A stretch of DNA of 64,000 bases from Anseongella ginsenosidimutans (GTDB lineage Bacteria; Bacteroidota; Bacteroidia; Sphingobacteriales; Sphingobacteriaceae), in assembly GCF_008033235.1 (NCBI RefSeq), contig NZ_CP042432.1, positions 2,294,001 through 2,358,000 on the forward strand, given 5' to 3'. Below are positions 35,206-43,910 of this stretch, one piece after another. A model generated the notes under the pieces. That model saw only the letters and a list, made by a program, of their open reading frames with translations. It was not told the origin of the DNA and did no database searches. Position 1 is the first letter of the stretch. Each line of letters opens with the position of its first letter. Both the position numbers and the translations under genes were made by a program.

Positions 35206-36477
35206 ATGAGCAGGAGTAAACCAGCTGAAGCAGAAAAATCCATCGTAATCCTGGGTTGTTTCGATACCAAGGGAGAAGACTTCGCCTTTCTTCGCTCCTG
35301 TGTACTGGAGCATGGGGAGCAGGTAATTGCCATCAATACCGGTATCAGGGGGACTACCGCAGCATTCCCGGTGACAATTGAATCCGAAGAGGTGGCCCTT
35401 GCCGGAGGGCAGTCAATTTCCGCGCTGCGCGAAAAAGACGACCGGGGATGGGCGGTAGAGGTAATGGGAAAGGGGGCTGCGAGTGTACTTGCCGGCCTCC
35501 TGGCGGAAGGAAAGGTGAAGGGGATTGTCGGAATGGGCGGAGGAGGCGGCACATTTATTTCGCTCTGCGCCATGCAGGAAGCGCCATTGGGCATTCCCAA
35601 GCTATGCCTGAGTACGATAGCGGCGAAGGACCTGTCCAGGCAGATGGGGAGCAAGGATATTGTACTCATGCCATCCATAGTGGATGTGGCAGGCCTTAAC
35701 AGCATTAGCAGGCAATTGATCAGGCAGGCCGCTGCAGCCATTTGCGCCATGGCCCGGCTGCCTTCAACGGACGTGCCGGGAGGTCAGAGAAGAATAGCGA
35801 TCAGCATGTTTGGGAACACCACGGCCTGCGTGGATCATTGCCGGGAAATGCTGGAGGCGCGGGGCTATGAAGTATTTATCTTTCACGCTACCGGGGTGGG
35901 CGGGCGTACCATGGAATCCCTTATCCGGGAGGGCTGTTTTGACGGCGTCCTGGATATTACCACCACCGAGCTGGCCGATGAATTATGCGGAGGGATCTGC
36001 AGCGCCGGGCCTTCCCGCCTTACCGCTGCCGCCGAAATGGGGATTCCCCAGGTGGTGGCTCCCGGCTGCCTTGATATGGTAAATTTCGCGCAGCCGGATA
36101 CCGTGCCTGCGCATTATCGCAACAGGGAGCTTTACAGCTGGGCGCCGGATGTGACCTTAATGCGCACTAATGAAGCGGAAAACAGGCAGTTGGGTAAAGA
36201 ACTCGCCATAAAATTGAATAAAGCGGCGGCCGAGGTTTTGCTGCCGCTCAAGGGGATTTCCCAGATAGCCGCCCCGGGCGGTGTTTTTTACCGGCCGGCA
36301 GTCGACCAGGCTTTGTTCGAGGCAGTAAAGGCACATGCCGGTCCGGGCCTGCCGGTCAGGGAGGTGGACGCGCATATCAATGACCAGGCCTTTTCCCGCC
36401 ACCTGGTGGATGCCTTACTGGGCCTGATGGAGCGCCGGGAAAGGATAGATGAAGGGAATCCGGAAAGTTTGAATTAA
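35206..36477 (+). CDS. Tm-1-like (UPF0261) ATP-binding protein
   Basis: A 423-aa cytosolic protein of the Tm-1-like/UPF0261 family, homologous to the N-terminal half of the tomato Tm-1 tobamovirus-resistance protein. Landmarks: IVILGCFDTKGEDFAFLRSC, NTGIRGTTAAFPVTIESEEV, VKGIVGMGGGGGTFIS, TACVDHCREMLEARGYEVFI and DGVLDITTTELADELCGG. The native bacterial role is not established. It is 27 bp upstream of a PEP-hydrolase-family gene that corresponds to the C-terminal half of Tm-1. Confidence 0.92.
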   Translation: MSRSKPAEAEKSIVILGCFDTKGEDFAFLRSCVLEHGEQVIAINTGIRGTTAAFPVTIESEEVALAGGQSISALREKDDRGWAVEVMGKGAASVLAGLLAEGKVKGIVGMGGGGGTFISLCAMQEAPLGIPKLCLSTIAAKDLSRQMGSKDIVLMPSIVDVAGLNSISRQLIRQAAAAICAMARLPSTDVPGGQRRIAISMFGNTTACVDHCREMLEARGYEVFIFHATGVGGRTMESLIREGCFDGVLDITTTELADELCGGICSAGPSRLTAAAEMGIPQVVAPGCLDMVNFAQPDTVPAHYRNRELYSWAPDVTLMRTNEAENRQLGKELAIKLNKAAAEVLLPLKGISQIAAPGGVFYRPAVDQALFEAVKAHAGPGLPVREVDAHINDQAFSRHLVDALLGLMERRERIDEGNPESLN

Positions 36478-36504
36478 TTTTGACATCTTAACAAGCATAT
36501 TTTT

Positions 36505-37362
36505 ATGGCAAATCCATGGACCGGCAAAGGAAATCCTTATACAAGACAGGAAGTCAGGGACCGGCTGCAGCAAACACTGAATGGCGGGAAGGCGATTATC
36601 GCAGCGGGAGCGGGAACAGGCATCAGCGCCAAATTTATTGAAAAGGGGGGCGCTGACCTTATCATCATTTATAATTCAGGACGCTTCCGGATGGCGGGGC
36701 ATGGTTCAACCGCGGGCCTGATGGCCTATGGCGACGCCAATGCCGAAGCCATGGAAATAGGCGAGTTCGAAGTACTGCCGGTCGTGGAGGAAATCCCGGT
36801 GATCTGCGGTGTGCATGCCTCAGATCCCCGGCGAAGAATGTGGCATCATCTGCTGAAGGTAAAGGATATGGGCTTTTCGGGGGTGAACAATTTTCCCACG
36901 CATTGCATCGTGGACGGGCACTTCAGGAATGTACTGGAGGAAACCGGGATGGGTTTTGAGAAGGAAGTGGAAATGATCCGGCTGGCTTCGAAAATGGACT
37001 TGTTCTCTATCGTGTACGTGGCTACCGCCGACGAAGCCCGGAGGATGGCCGAAGCCGGAGCGGACGCTATTATTTCACATGTAGGCACTACCGTAGGCGG
37101 ATCTGTGGGAGTTGTCGGCGCTACCTGTACGATGGATGATGCCATTGAACGCACGAACAAGATCATTGAAGCAGGCCGGAACGTAAACCCGGCGATCTTT
37201 TTCCTGGCGCACGGCGGCCCGGTCAACACCCCGGAAGATGTTCGTCTTATCCTGGACAAAACCGCCGCAAAAGGCTTTGTGGGCGCTTCTTCTCTTGAGC
37301 GGATGGGCGTGGAAGAATCGCTGACCGATCTTACGCGGAGATTTAAGTCACTCACTATTTAA
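36505..37362 (+). CDS. phosphoenolpyruvate hydrolase family TIM-barrel protein
   Basis: A 285-aa TIM-barrel protein of the PEP-hydrolase-like family. Characteristic segments are AIIAAGAGTGISAKFIEKGG, DLIIIYNSGRFRMAGHGSTA, GVNNFPTHCIVDGHFRNVLE, ISHVGTTVGGSVGVVG and FLAHGGPVNTPEDVRLIL. The family name comes from similarity to PEP-mutase-related enzymes; the reaction is not firmly known. It follows the Tm-1-like gene in the usual order, and the two proteins probably work together. Confidence 0.92.
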   Translation: MANPWTGKGNPYTRQEVRDRLQQTLNGGKAIIAAGAGTGISAKFIEKGGADLIIIYNSGRFRMAGHGSTAGLMAYGDANAEAMEIGEFEVLPVVEEIPVICGVHASDPRRRMWHHLLKVKDMGFSGVNNFPTHCIVDGHFRNVLEETGMGFEKEVEMIRLASKMDLFSIVYVATADEARRMAEAGADAIISHVGTTVGGSVGVVGATCTMDDAIERTNKIIEAGRNVNPAIFFLAHGGPVNTPEDVRLILDKTAAKGFVGASSLERMGVEESLTDLTRRFKSLTI

Positions 37363-37424
37363 ATGCGATGTGTTAACGCGAATGTGAACATTCGAAATAA
37401 TAATTTTCTTATTATCTTCAACGC

Positions 37425-38579
37425 ATGAAAAGAGCAGTACTTATCGCAGCGGTTGCTTTTACGGCGGCCGCCTGCACCAATACAAAGCAAACGAAAGAAG
37501 CAACAACAACTATGGAGCATATTCAGCTGGATACAGCCGCGTTTTCGCAGGAAGTGGACGGGAAACAGGTGGGCCTGTATTTCCTGAAGAATAAGAACGG
37601 AATTGAAATGGCCGTCACCAATTACGGGGCAAAAGTGGTTGCCCTGGCCGTGCCGGATAAGAACGGATCTTTCGAGGATATTGTCCTTGGCTTTGATAAC
37701 CTGGAGGATTACCTCAATACCTCTGAAAAATATTTCGGATCGGTCATCGGGCGTTACGGGAACCGCATAGCGGGCGGAAAATTCACCCTGAACGGAAAGG
37801 AATATACGCTGGTGACCAATAATGGCCCTAACCATCTGCACGGAGGCAATAAAGGCTTTGAGTCAGTAGTATGGGACGTTAAGCAACCTGACAGCCAGCA
37901 CCTGGAATTCCATTATCTTTCCAAAGACGGGGAAGAAGGTTATCCCGGCAACCTGGACGTGATAATGACCTATGAGTTAAGCGATGACAATGAATTCAAG
38001 ATCAGCTATAAAGCGGAAACGGATGACACAACCATCCTGAACCTCACTCATCATTCTTTCTTCAACCTGCACGGGGCCGGGAATGGAACCGTCAACGATC
38101 ATGTACTGATGATCAATGCCGGGCAATATACCCCGGTTGACAGCACCCTGATCCCTACCGGCGAACTGGCTGCCGTAAGCGGTACGCCCATGGACTTTCA
38201 GCAGCCCACGGAAATCGGCTCCAGGATCGACGCGGATTTTGAGCAGTTGAAATTCGGGAACGGCTACGACCATAATTATGTATTGAGCCGGGGAGAGGGA
38301 ACTGACAGCCTTATGCTTGCCGCAAGCATATTAGAACCGCAAAGCGGCCGTTACATGGAGGTTTACACGACAGAACCGGGTATACAATTTTACGGAGGTA
38401 ATTTCCTTAACGGTTCGGTAAGTGGAAAAGGAGGAAAGGCATATGATTTCCGGGCAGCCTTTTGCCTGGAAACGCAGCATTTCCCCAATTCTCCCAACCA
38501 GGAAAACTTCCCAAGCGTTGTACTGAACCCCGGGGAAACCTATACGCATACCTGTATCTATAAATTTTCGACAAGGTAG
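37425..38579 (+). CDS. galM: aldose 1-epimerase (galactose mutarotase), lipoprotein
   Basis: A 384-aa GalM-family enzyme that interconverts alpha and beta anomers of aldoses. A lipobox FTAAAC (Cys17) places it in the periplasm or outer membrane rather than the cytosol. Motifs: YFGSVIGRYGNRIAGGKFTL, NNGPNHLHGGNKGFE with the substrate His, LTHHSFFNLHG with the catalytic His, the Glu in FCLETQHFPNSPNQENFPS. It starts 62 bp after the PEP-hydrolase-like gene and may be co-transcribed. Confidence 0.93.
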   Translation: MKRAVLIAAVAFTAAACTNTKQTKEATTTMEHIQLDTAAFSQEVDGKQVGLYFLKNKNGIEMAVTNYGAKVVALAVPDKNGSFEDIVLGFDNLEDYLNTSEKYFGSVIGRYGNRIAGGKFTLNGKEYTLVTNNGPNHLHGGNKGFESVVWDVKQPDSQHLEFHYLSKDGEEGYPGNLDVIMTYELSDDNEFKISYKAETDDTTILNLTHHSFFNLHGAGNGTVNDHVLMINAGQYTPVDSTLIPTGELAAVSGTPMDFQQPTEIGSRIDADFEQLKFGNGYDHNYVLSRGEGTDSLMLAASILEPQSGRYMEVYTTEPGIQFYGGNFLNGSVSGKGGKAYDFRAAFCLETQHFPNSPNQENFPSVVLNPGETYTHTCIYKFSTR

Positions 38580-38588
38580 CCGCGGGCG

Positions 38589-40037
38589 TTAAGACAGGTC
38601 AAAGCAAAGCGGCATAATGAACTTAGCGAACAGGCCGATAAGCAGAATGGCCAGCAGGTTCAGGAAGAAGCCCGCTTTTACCATTTGTTTGATGGAAATA
38701 TGACCGCTGGCAAATACGATGGCATTCGGCGGCGTGCCCATGGGAAGCATAAAAGCGGCGCTGGCAGCCAGCGTTACCGGTGCTGCAAGCGCCAGCGGAT
38801 GCATGCCCAGGCCGGTTGCAATACTACCCGCCAGGGGCACCATGATCGTGGCCAGCGCGGTATTTGACATCAGCTCTGACAGGAATACGGAGGCAAACCC
38901 GATCATCAGTACAATCAGGAGATAAGGCTGCGAATCGCTTTGTGAAAAGTACGCCGCTGTCCTTTCCAGTATGCCGCTTGTTTCCATGGCTGCCGCCAGG
39001 GCCAGTCCTCCGCCGAAAAGCAGTAATATCCCCCAGGGAATGCCCTGTGCGTCGCTCCAGTCAAGCAAAGGCCGTTTTTCAGTAACCCCGGCCGGAACAA
39101 GATACATCAGGAAACCGCCGAATATGGCAATCTGGGTGTCGCTCAACCCCTGGAGCCCGGGAAGCAACTGCAGCTGCTGGCGGAAGATCCACAGAAGAGC
39201 GGTAACGGAGAAGATCGCAAGCACTCTTTTTTCGGCCTGGCTGATCCTGCCCATCCCGGCCAGTTCCTGCCGGATCACGTCTTTGGAAAAACTAAGCGCA
39301 TCCCGCTTTACGGGTACCAGTACATATACCAGGAGAAAATAAGAACCGGAAAGGAGCAGGATGCTGAAAGGTACCCCCATCAGCATCCAGTTACTGAACC
39401 CGACTTCATACCCGAAGGTGTTTTCAAGGATCCCTGCCATAACCGTATTCGGCGGCGTGCCGATCAGGGTGGCTATTCCGCCGATATTGGCCCCGTAAGC
39501 AACCGCCAGCATCATGACGGTGGCAAAATTCCGTTTGTTGACATCAGGCGAAAGGCCGGCCAGGTTTTCCTGTGTGAACAAGTTTACTACAGAAAGGGCA
39601 ATGGGGAGCATCATCATCGCCGTGGCGGTGTTGCTGATCCACATACTCAGGACCGCTGTCGCTAACAAAGTGCCTAAAATGATCTTCCTGGGGCCGGTGC
39701 CAGTGATATTCAGGATCGAAAGGGCGATTCGCCGGTGCAAATTCCATTTTTCCAGCGATCTGGCAAGCAGGAAGCCGCCGAAGAACAGGAAAATAATATT
39801 GTTTCCGTAATTGACCGTGGTTTCCTGGATGGACATAATGCTCAGAAGGGGAAACAGTATCATGGGAAGCAGGGCCGTCATATAAATAGGCACGGCCTCG
39901 GTGATCCACCAGAAGACCATTAACAAGGCTACCGCCAGGACGTTAGCCATATCCTTGTCCAGCCCAAGAGCAGGCAGCAGCAGGGTGGCAAACAGGAAGA
40001 GAAGCAGCCCGCCGGCAAGGAAGAGTAGTTTTTTCAT
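38589..40037 (-). CDS. SLC13 (DASS) family sodium-coupled permease
   Basis: A 482-aa inner-membrane transporter with about eleven helices. Two SNT-type signatures are visible: AVLSMWISNTATAMMMLPIA near residue 130 and LSELMSNTALATIMVPLAGS near 380-400. The N-terminal WWITEAVPIYMTALLPMI is typical of the divalent-anion:Na+ symporters, which carry dicarboxylates or sulfate. The substrate cannot be fixed from sequence. It is read toward galM with a 9-bp gap, and lies after the sigma-factor terminator. Confidence 0.92.
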   Translation of the reverse strand: MKKLLFLAGGLLLFLFATLLLPALGLDKDMANVLAVALLMVFWWITEAVPIYMTALLPMILFPLLSIMSIQETTVNYGNNIIFLFFGGFLLARSLEKWNLHRRIALSILNITGTGPRKIILGTLLATAVLSMWISNTATAMMMLPIALSVVNLFTQENLAGLSPDVNKRNFATVMMLAVAYGANIGGIATLIGTPPNTVMAGILENTFGYEVGFSNWMLMGVPFSILLLSGSYFLLVYVLVPVKRDALSFSKDVIRQELAGMGRISQAEKRVLAIFSVTALLWIFRQQLQLLPGLQGLSDTQIAIFGGFLMYLVPAGVTEKRPLLDWSDAQGIPWGILLLFGGGLALAAAMETSGILERTAAYFSQSDSQPYLLIVLMIGFASVFLSELMSNTALATIMVPLAGSIATGLGMHPLALAAPVTLAASAAFMLPMGTPPNAIVFASGHISIKQMVKAGFFLNLLAILLIGLFAKFIMPLCFDLS

Positions 40038-40070
40038 CCACCTAAGATAATACTTTGGCCAAAAGAAAAT

Positions 40071-40097
40071 AAAAAACCCCGCCGGCAGGCGGGGTTT
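40071..40097 (-). terminator. intrinsic terminator after the sigma-factor gene
   Basis: On the minus strand a 7-bp G/C stem (CCCCGCC / GGCGGGG, 40077-40083 and 40088-40094) with loop GGCA-type sequence is followed by TTTTTT at 40076-40071. It lies 28 bp downstream of the sigma-factor stop and separates that gene from the SLC13 gene. Confidence 0.85.
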
Positions 40098-40124
40098 CAG
40101 CAGAATACGTCAAAAATTACACAA

Positions 40125-40709
40125 TTATTGCTTCAAGCTCAGCTCCTTCAATTTGAGCATTTTGCGTAGATTATTAAGCGCATAACGCATCCTGCCAAGA
40201 GCAGTATTAATGCTGACATCTGTGATATCTGCAATTTCTTTAAAACTGAGGTCGGCATAGTGCCGCATGATCAATACTTCCCTTTGCTCGCCGGGCAGCT
40301 TTAGAATAAGCTTCCGCAAATCACTGCAAGCCTGGTCATGGAGTATCTTATCTTCTACATTCCCGTCGGTAAAATGAAGAACCTTGAAAATATCAAACCC
40401 GTCAGAGGTAGTGATTACCGGCGTGCGTTTTTCCTTCCGGAAATGATCGATCACCAGGTTTTGCGCGATGCGGATTACCCAGGGAAGGAATTTCCCTTCT
40501 TCATTGTATTTACCGGCACGTAAAGTATTGATCACTTTGATGAATGCATCCTGGAAAATATCTTCCGCGATGCTGGAATCCTTAACCTGAAGAAGAATGG
40601 TCGTATAGATTTTCGATCTGTAGCGCTTTACCAATTCCTCCAACGCATTCTCGTCCCCTCTGGTATATAGCGCGACCAATTCCTGGTCGCTGATAGTATT
40701 GCGTGACAT
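40125..40709 (-). CDS. ECF-type sigma-70 family RNA polymerase sigma factor
   Basis: A 194-aa sigma factor with region 2 (YRSKIYTTILLQVKDSSIAE, DIFQDAFIKVINTL, FLPWVIRIAQNLVIDHFRKE) and region 4 helix-turn-helix (LPGEQREVLIMRHYADLSFK, EIADITDVSINTALGRMRYA). No anti-sigma gene lies beside it, which fits the free-standing housekeeping-like ECF sigma factors common in Bacteroidota rather than the FecI/R type that controls glycan loci. It is divergent from uvrA. Confidence 0.93.
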   Translation of the reverse strand: MSRNTISDQELVALYTRGDENALEELVKRYRSKIYTTILLQVKDSSIAEDIFQDAFIKVINTLRAGKYNEEGKFLPWVIRIAQNLVIDHFRKEKRTPVITTSDGFDIFKVLHFTDGNVEDKILHDQACSDLRKLILKLPGEQREVLIMRHYADLSFKEIADITDVSINTALGRMRYALNNLRKMLKLKELSLKQ

Positions 40710-40714
40710 ATATT

Positions 40715-40761
40715 ATTTCTACTTTAAAAAGCTTGTTTACCGTATATTTTACAGTAGAAAT
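40715..40761. repeat. 9-bp inverted repeat upstream of the sigma-factor gene
   Basis: ATTTCTACT (40715-40723) is perfectly repeated in inverted form as AGTAGAAAT (40753-40761), with a 29-bp spacer. It begins 5 bp upstream of the sigma-factor start codon. It could be an operator or chance in an AT-rich gap; no regulator can be named. Confidence 0.3.
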
Positions 40762-40874
40762 TTTCTATAAATCACCCTCCTATATGTTGTTTTTGCCGCT
40801 ACTTTTTTTCAAAAGTAATTAATTATGTTTCTAAAATACGAAAAACTTTTAAAAAAAAGACGGCCTGCATTTTG

Positions 40875-40882
40875 TAATTTTG
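40875..40882 (+). promoter_or_regulatory. Bacteroidota -7 box TAATTTTG of uvrA
   Basis: TAATTTTG matches TAnnTTTG and ends 5 bp before the ATG at 40888, implying a leaderless or nearly leaderless message. This also supports the 40888 start over the upstream in-frame ATG at 40825, which would lie before the promoter. Confidence 0.55.
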
Positions 40883-40887
40883 CATTA

Positions 40888-43707
40888 ATGGACAAAGCGA
40901 TCACTGCAGGAACTCATATCATCATAAAAGGCGCCCGGGAACACAATCTGAAGAACATCGACGTCGCAATTCCTAAAAACAAGCTGGTGGTTATTACCGG
41001 CCTCTCCGGCTCCGGGAAATCAAGCCTCGCTTTTGACACCCTGTATGCCGAAGGTCAGCGAAGATACGTGGAAAGCCTTTCTTCTTATGCCCGGCAATTC
41101 ATGGGCCGGATGAATAAACCTGACGTAGATTTTATTAAGGGAATTGCTCCCGCTATCGCCATTGAACAAAAGGTGATCGCTTCCAATCCGCGCTCTACTG
41201 TGGGTACTTCCACAGAGATTTACGACTACCTCAAATTGCTTTTCGCGCGTATAGGAAAGACGTATTCTCCTGTCTCGGGACAGGTCGTAAAAAAACACAG
41301 TGTCAGCGATGTAGTCGATTTTATGGTGTCCGGCGCAGGAGAAGACCGCGATTTTACGGTTCTATGCCCGCTGTACCCTCATAACAAGCGGACATTGAAA
41401 GAGGAGCTGGCCGTATTGCTCCAGAAAGGTTTCCGGCGGGTAAGGTATAAGGAAAAGATGGTAAAGATAGAAAGCCTGCTTGAAGACAGCACTATCATAA
41501 ACAGCCAGGTAAAGGACGCGGGCGAAGTGCAGATCGTGATTGACCGGGTTTTGATGGAGAGCCCGGACGAAGAAACCCTGAACCGCCTTTCCGACTCCGT
41601 GCAGACGGCTTTTTTTGAAGGAAAGGGCGATTGCCTGGTTATTGATTCCCACGGGAAAATGCATCATTTCTGCGACCGGTTTGAGCTGGATGGCATGAGG
41701 TTCGAAGAACCGACTCCCCAGTTTTTTAGCTTTAACAGCCCTTATGGGGCCTGCACGACCTGTGAAGGCTATGGAAAGGTGATCGGCATTGATGAAGACC
41801 TGGTCATCCCTGACAAGAGCCGTTCGGTGTACGATGAAGCCGTAGCGCCTTGGCGCGGGGAGAAAATGAAAGAATGGCGGACCGAATTCATCCGGAAGAC
41901 CAGGGAACTGGACTTTCCCATACACCGGGCCTATTACGAGCTGGATGCGGCGCACAAGGAACTGCTGTGGAAAGGAAAGGGAAGCATCAAGGGCATCGAT
42001 GCTTTCTTCAGGAACCTGGAAGAACAGACCTATAAAATACAATACCGGGTAATGCTTTCCCGGTACCGGGGGAAAACAGCTTGCCCGGATTGCCGGGGCA
42101 CCCGCTTGCGGAAGGACGCTGCTTACGTGAAGATCAACGGGACTTCGATCATTGAACTGGTACTTATGCCGGTAGACCGGCTGCTAGCTTTTTTCGACGA
42201 ATTCAAACCTGCGGAGTTCGAAGAAAAAGTGGCTAAACGGCTGCTCGTCGAGATCAGGAACCGGCTTCGCTATTTAACGGATGTGGGGCTGGGTTACCTC
42301 ACCCTTAACCGTTTGTCCAATACACTTTCGGGCGGTGAATCTCAGCGGATCAACCTGGCCACTTCCCTGGGCAGCAGCCTGGTAGGCTCTTTATACGTGC
42401 TGGACGAGCCGAGCATCGGTTTGCATCCCCGCGATACACAGCGGCTTATCAGCGTGCTGCAATCATTGAGGAATGCGGGGAACACCGTCATCGTGGTGGA
42501 ACATGAAGAAGAGATCATTCGCGCGGCCAACCATATTATCGATATCGGACCCTATGCCGGCACGCATGGCGGCCAGCTGATGTTTGACGGAGATTTTGAT
42601 GAACTCCTGAACAAGGGGGAAAGTCTTACCGCCCTTTACCTGCAGGGCAGGGAAGAAATGCCGCTTCCCGCCAGCAGGAGAAAATGGTCAGATCATATTG
42701 AGATAAAGGGTGCGCGTGAAAATAACCTGAAGCATATTGATGTGAAATTCCCGCTTCATGTCCTGACGGTGATTACCGGGGTGAGCGGCTCCGGCAAGAC
42801 CAGCCTGGTGAAGCAGATCCTTTGCCCGGCGCTGGTGAAGGCAACCGGAGGTTATGCCGCCGGTCATACAGGCGCCTTTGATATGCTCGGCGGCGACCTG
42901 TCAAAAATTAAGCAGGTGGAACTGGTAGACCAGAATCCCATAGGCCGGTCGTCCCGTTCCAATCCCGCCACTTATGTCAAGGCTTACGATGATATCCGGC
43001 AGTTATTTGCTTCGCGTCCCGCGGCCAGGGCAGCCGGCCTCAAACCGGCCCATTTTTCATTCAACGTGGACGGCGGCCGCTGCGAAACCTGCCAGGGGGA
43101 AGGCGAGCAGAAGATAGAAATGCAGTTCATGGCCGATATCTACCTGACCTGCGAAACCTGCAAAGGAAAGCGCTTCAAGGAACATGTCCTGGAGGTGAAA
43201 TACGAAGAAAAGGACATTGCCGAAGTGCTTGACCTGACCATAGACGAAGCGCTGGAGTTTTTTGCCGGTGAAAAAAAGATCATCAACAAGATACAGCCCC
43301 TTGCCGACGTAGGCCTGGGTTATGTAAAATTAGGCCAGTCTTCCAATACGCTTTCCGGCGGAGAGGCGCAGCGTATTAAGCTGGCTTCTTTCCTGATAAA
43401 AGGGCATCATCCCCATCATACCCTCTTTGTTTTTGACGAGCCGACTACCGGCCTGCATTTTCATGACATCAAGAAGTTGCTGGAATCTATTAATGCGCTG
43501 ATTGACCAGGGCAATACCGTCATCATCATTGAACATAACATGGACGTTATCAAGTCAGCCGACTGGGTGATCGATCTGGGCCCGGAAGGGGGCGAAAAAG
43601 GAGGGGAGCTGCTGTACGAAGGCACTCCCGAGGGGCTGACCAATGTGGAACGGTCTTATACAGGCCAGTTTTTGAAACGGCACATTCATACCGGAAATTC
43701 CAGGTGA
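40888..43707 (+). CDS. uvrA: excinuclease ABC subunit A
   Basis: A 939-aa DNA-damage-recognition ATPase of nucleotide excision repair. Two ABC domains are complete: Walker [11 protein letters not shown] (residues 38-47) and [10 protein letters not shown], signature [14 protein letters not shown] and [14 protein letters not shown], Walker [12 protein letters not shown] and [11 protein letters not shown]. Zinc-binding pairs are seen as CTTCEGYG / CPDCRGTR and CETCQGEG / CETCKGKR. The start at 40888 matches the family N-terminus ([19 protein letters not shown]) and the promoter position. Nothing is unusual. Confidence 0.97.
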   Translation: MDKAITAGTHIIIKGAREHNLKNIDVAIPKNKLVVITGLSGSGKSSLAFDTLYAEGQRRYVESLSSYARQFMGRMNKPDVDFIKGIAPAIAIEQKVIASNPRSTVGTSTEIYDYLKLLFARIGKTYSPVSGQVVKKHSVSDVVDFMVSGAGEDRDFTVLCPLYPHNKRTLKEELAVLLQKGFRRVRYKEKMVKIESLLEDSTIINSQVKDAGEVQIVIDRVLMESPDEETLNRLSDSVQTAFFEGKGDCLVIDSHGKMHHFCDRFELDGMRFEEPTPQFFSFNSPYGACTTCEGYGKVIGIDEDLVIPDKSRSVYDEAVAPWRGEKMKEWRTEFIRKTRELDFPIHRAYYELDAAHKELLWKGKGSIKGIDAFFRNLEEQTYKIQYRVMLSRYRGKTACPDCRGTRLRKDAAYVKINGTSIIELVLMPVDRLLAFFDEFKPAEFEEKVAKRLLVEIRNRLRYLTDVGLGYLTLNRLSNTLSGGESQRINLATSLGSSLVGSLYVLDEPSIGLHPRDTQRLISVLQSLRNAGNTVIVVEHEEEIIRAANHIIDIGPYAGTHGGQLMFDGDFDELLNKGESLTALYLQGREEMPLPASRRKWSDHIEIKGARENNLKHIDVKFPLHVLTVITGVSGSGKTSLVKQILCPALVKATGGYAAGHTGAFDMLGGDLSKIKQVELVDQNPIGRSSRSNPATYVKAYDDIRQLFASRPAARAAGLKPAHFSFNVDGGRCETCQGEGEQKIEMQFMADIYLTCETCKGKRFKEHVLEVKYEEKDIAEVLDLTIDEALEFFAGEKKIINKIQPLADVGLGYVKLGQSSNTLSGGEAQRIKLASFLIKGHHPHHTLFVFDEPTTGLHFHDIKKLLESINALIDQGNTVIIIEHNMDVIKSADWVIDLGPEGGEKGGELLYEGTPEGLTNVERSYTGQFLKRHIHTGNSR

Positions 43708-43770
43708 TTGCAGCCCGGAAATTCCCGGAGATCCAATTTAACCGGGGGCCAGGTTTGCAGTCTGTCCACA

Positions 43771-43910
43771 CTTCAGATGCCTGGAACAGTCCTGTTTTTA
43801 ATCATCCTGCTGCTCTTTAGCAATCCCCGGAAGAAGTATAACTTCCAATACTTCAGAGCCTGTGGCCGACCTGCCTTTTAATCATCTTGCTCCCTTTCGG
43901 CAATAACCTG
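43771..43910. repeat. degenerate duplication of the beta-helix gene's 3' end, 80-bp period
   Basis: About 60 bp at 43851-43910, which contain the last codons and stop of the minus-strand beta-helix gene, recur imperfectly at 43771-43830. Both copies begin CTTCAGA and share TTTTAATCATC. Translated on the minus strand the gene ends VIAEREQDD-stop and the outer copy reads GIAKEQQDD-stop. The 80-bp spacing is not a multiple of three, so the outer copy is out of frame. The rest of the 43708-43877 gap holds no gene that I can see. Confidence 0.7.

Noticed and set aside
40125-40709. Sigma factor as the regulator of the SusC/SusD locus
   Set aside because: No anti-sigma gene is adjacent, uvrA lies between, and the sequence looks like a free-standing ECF-type factor.
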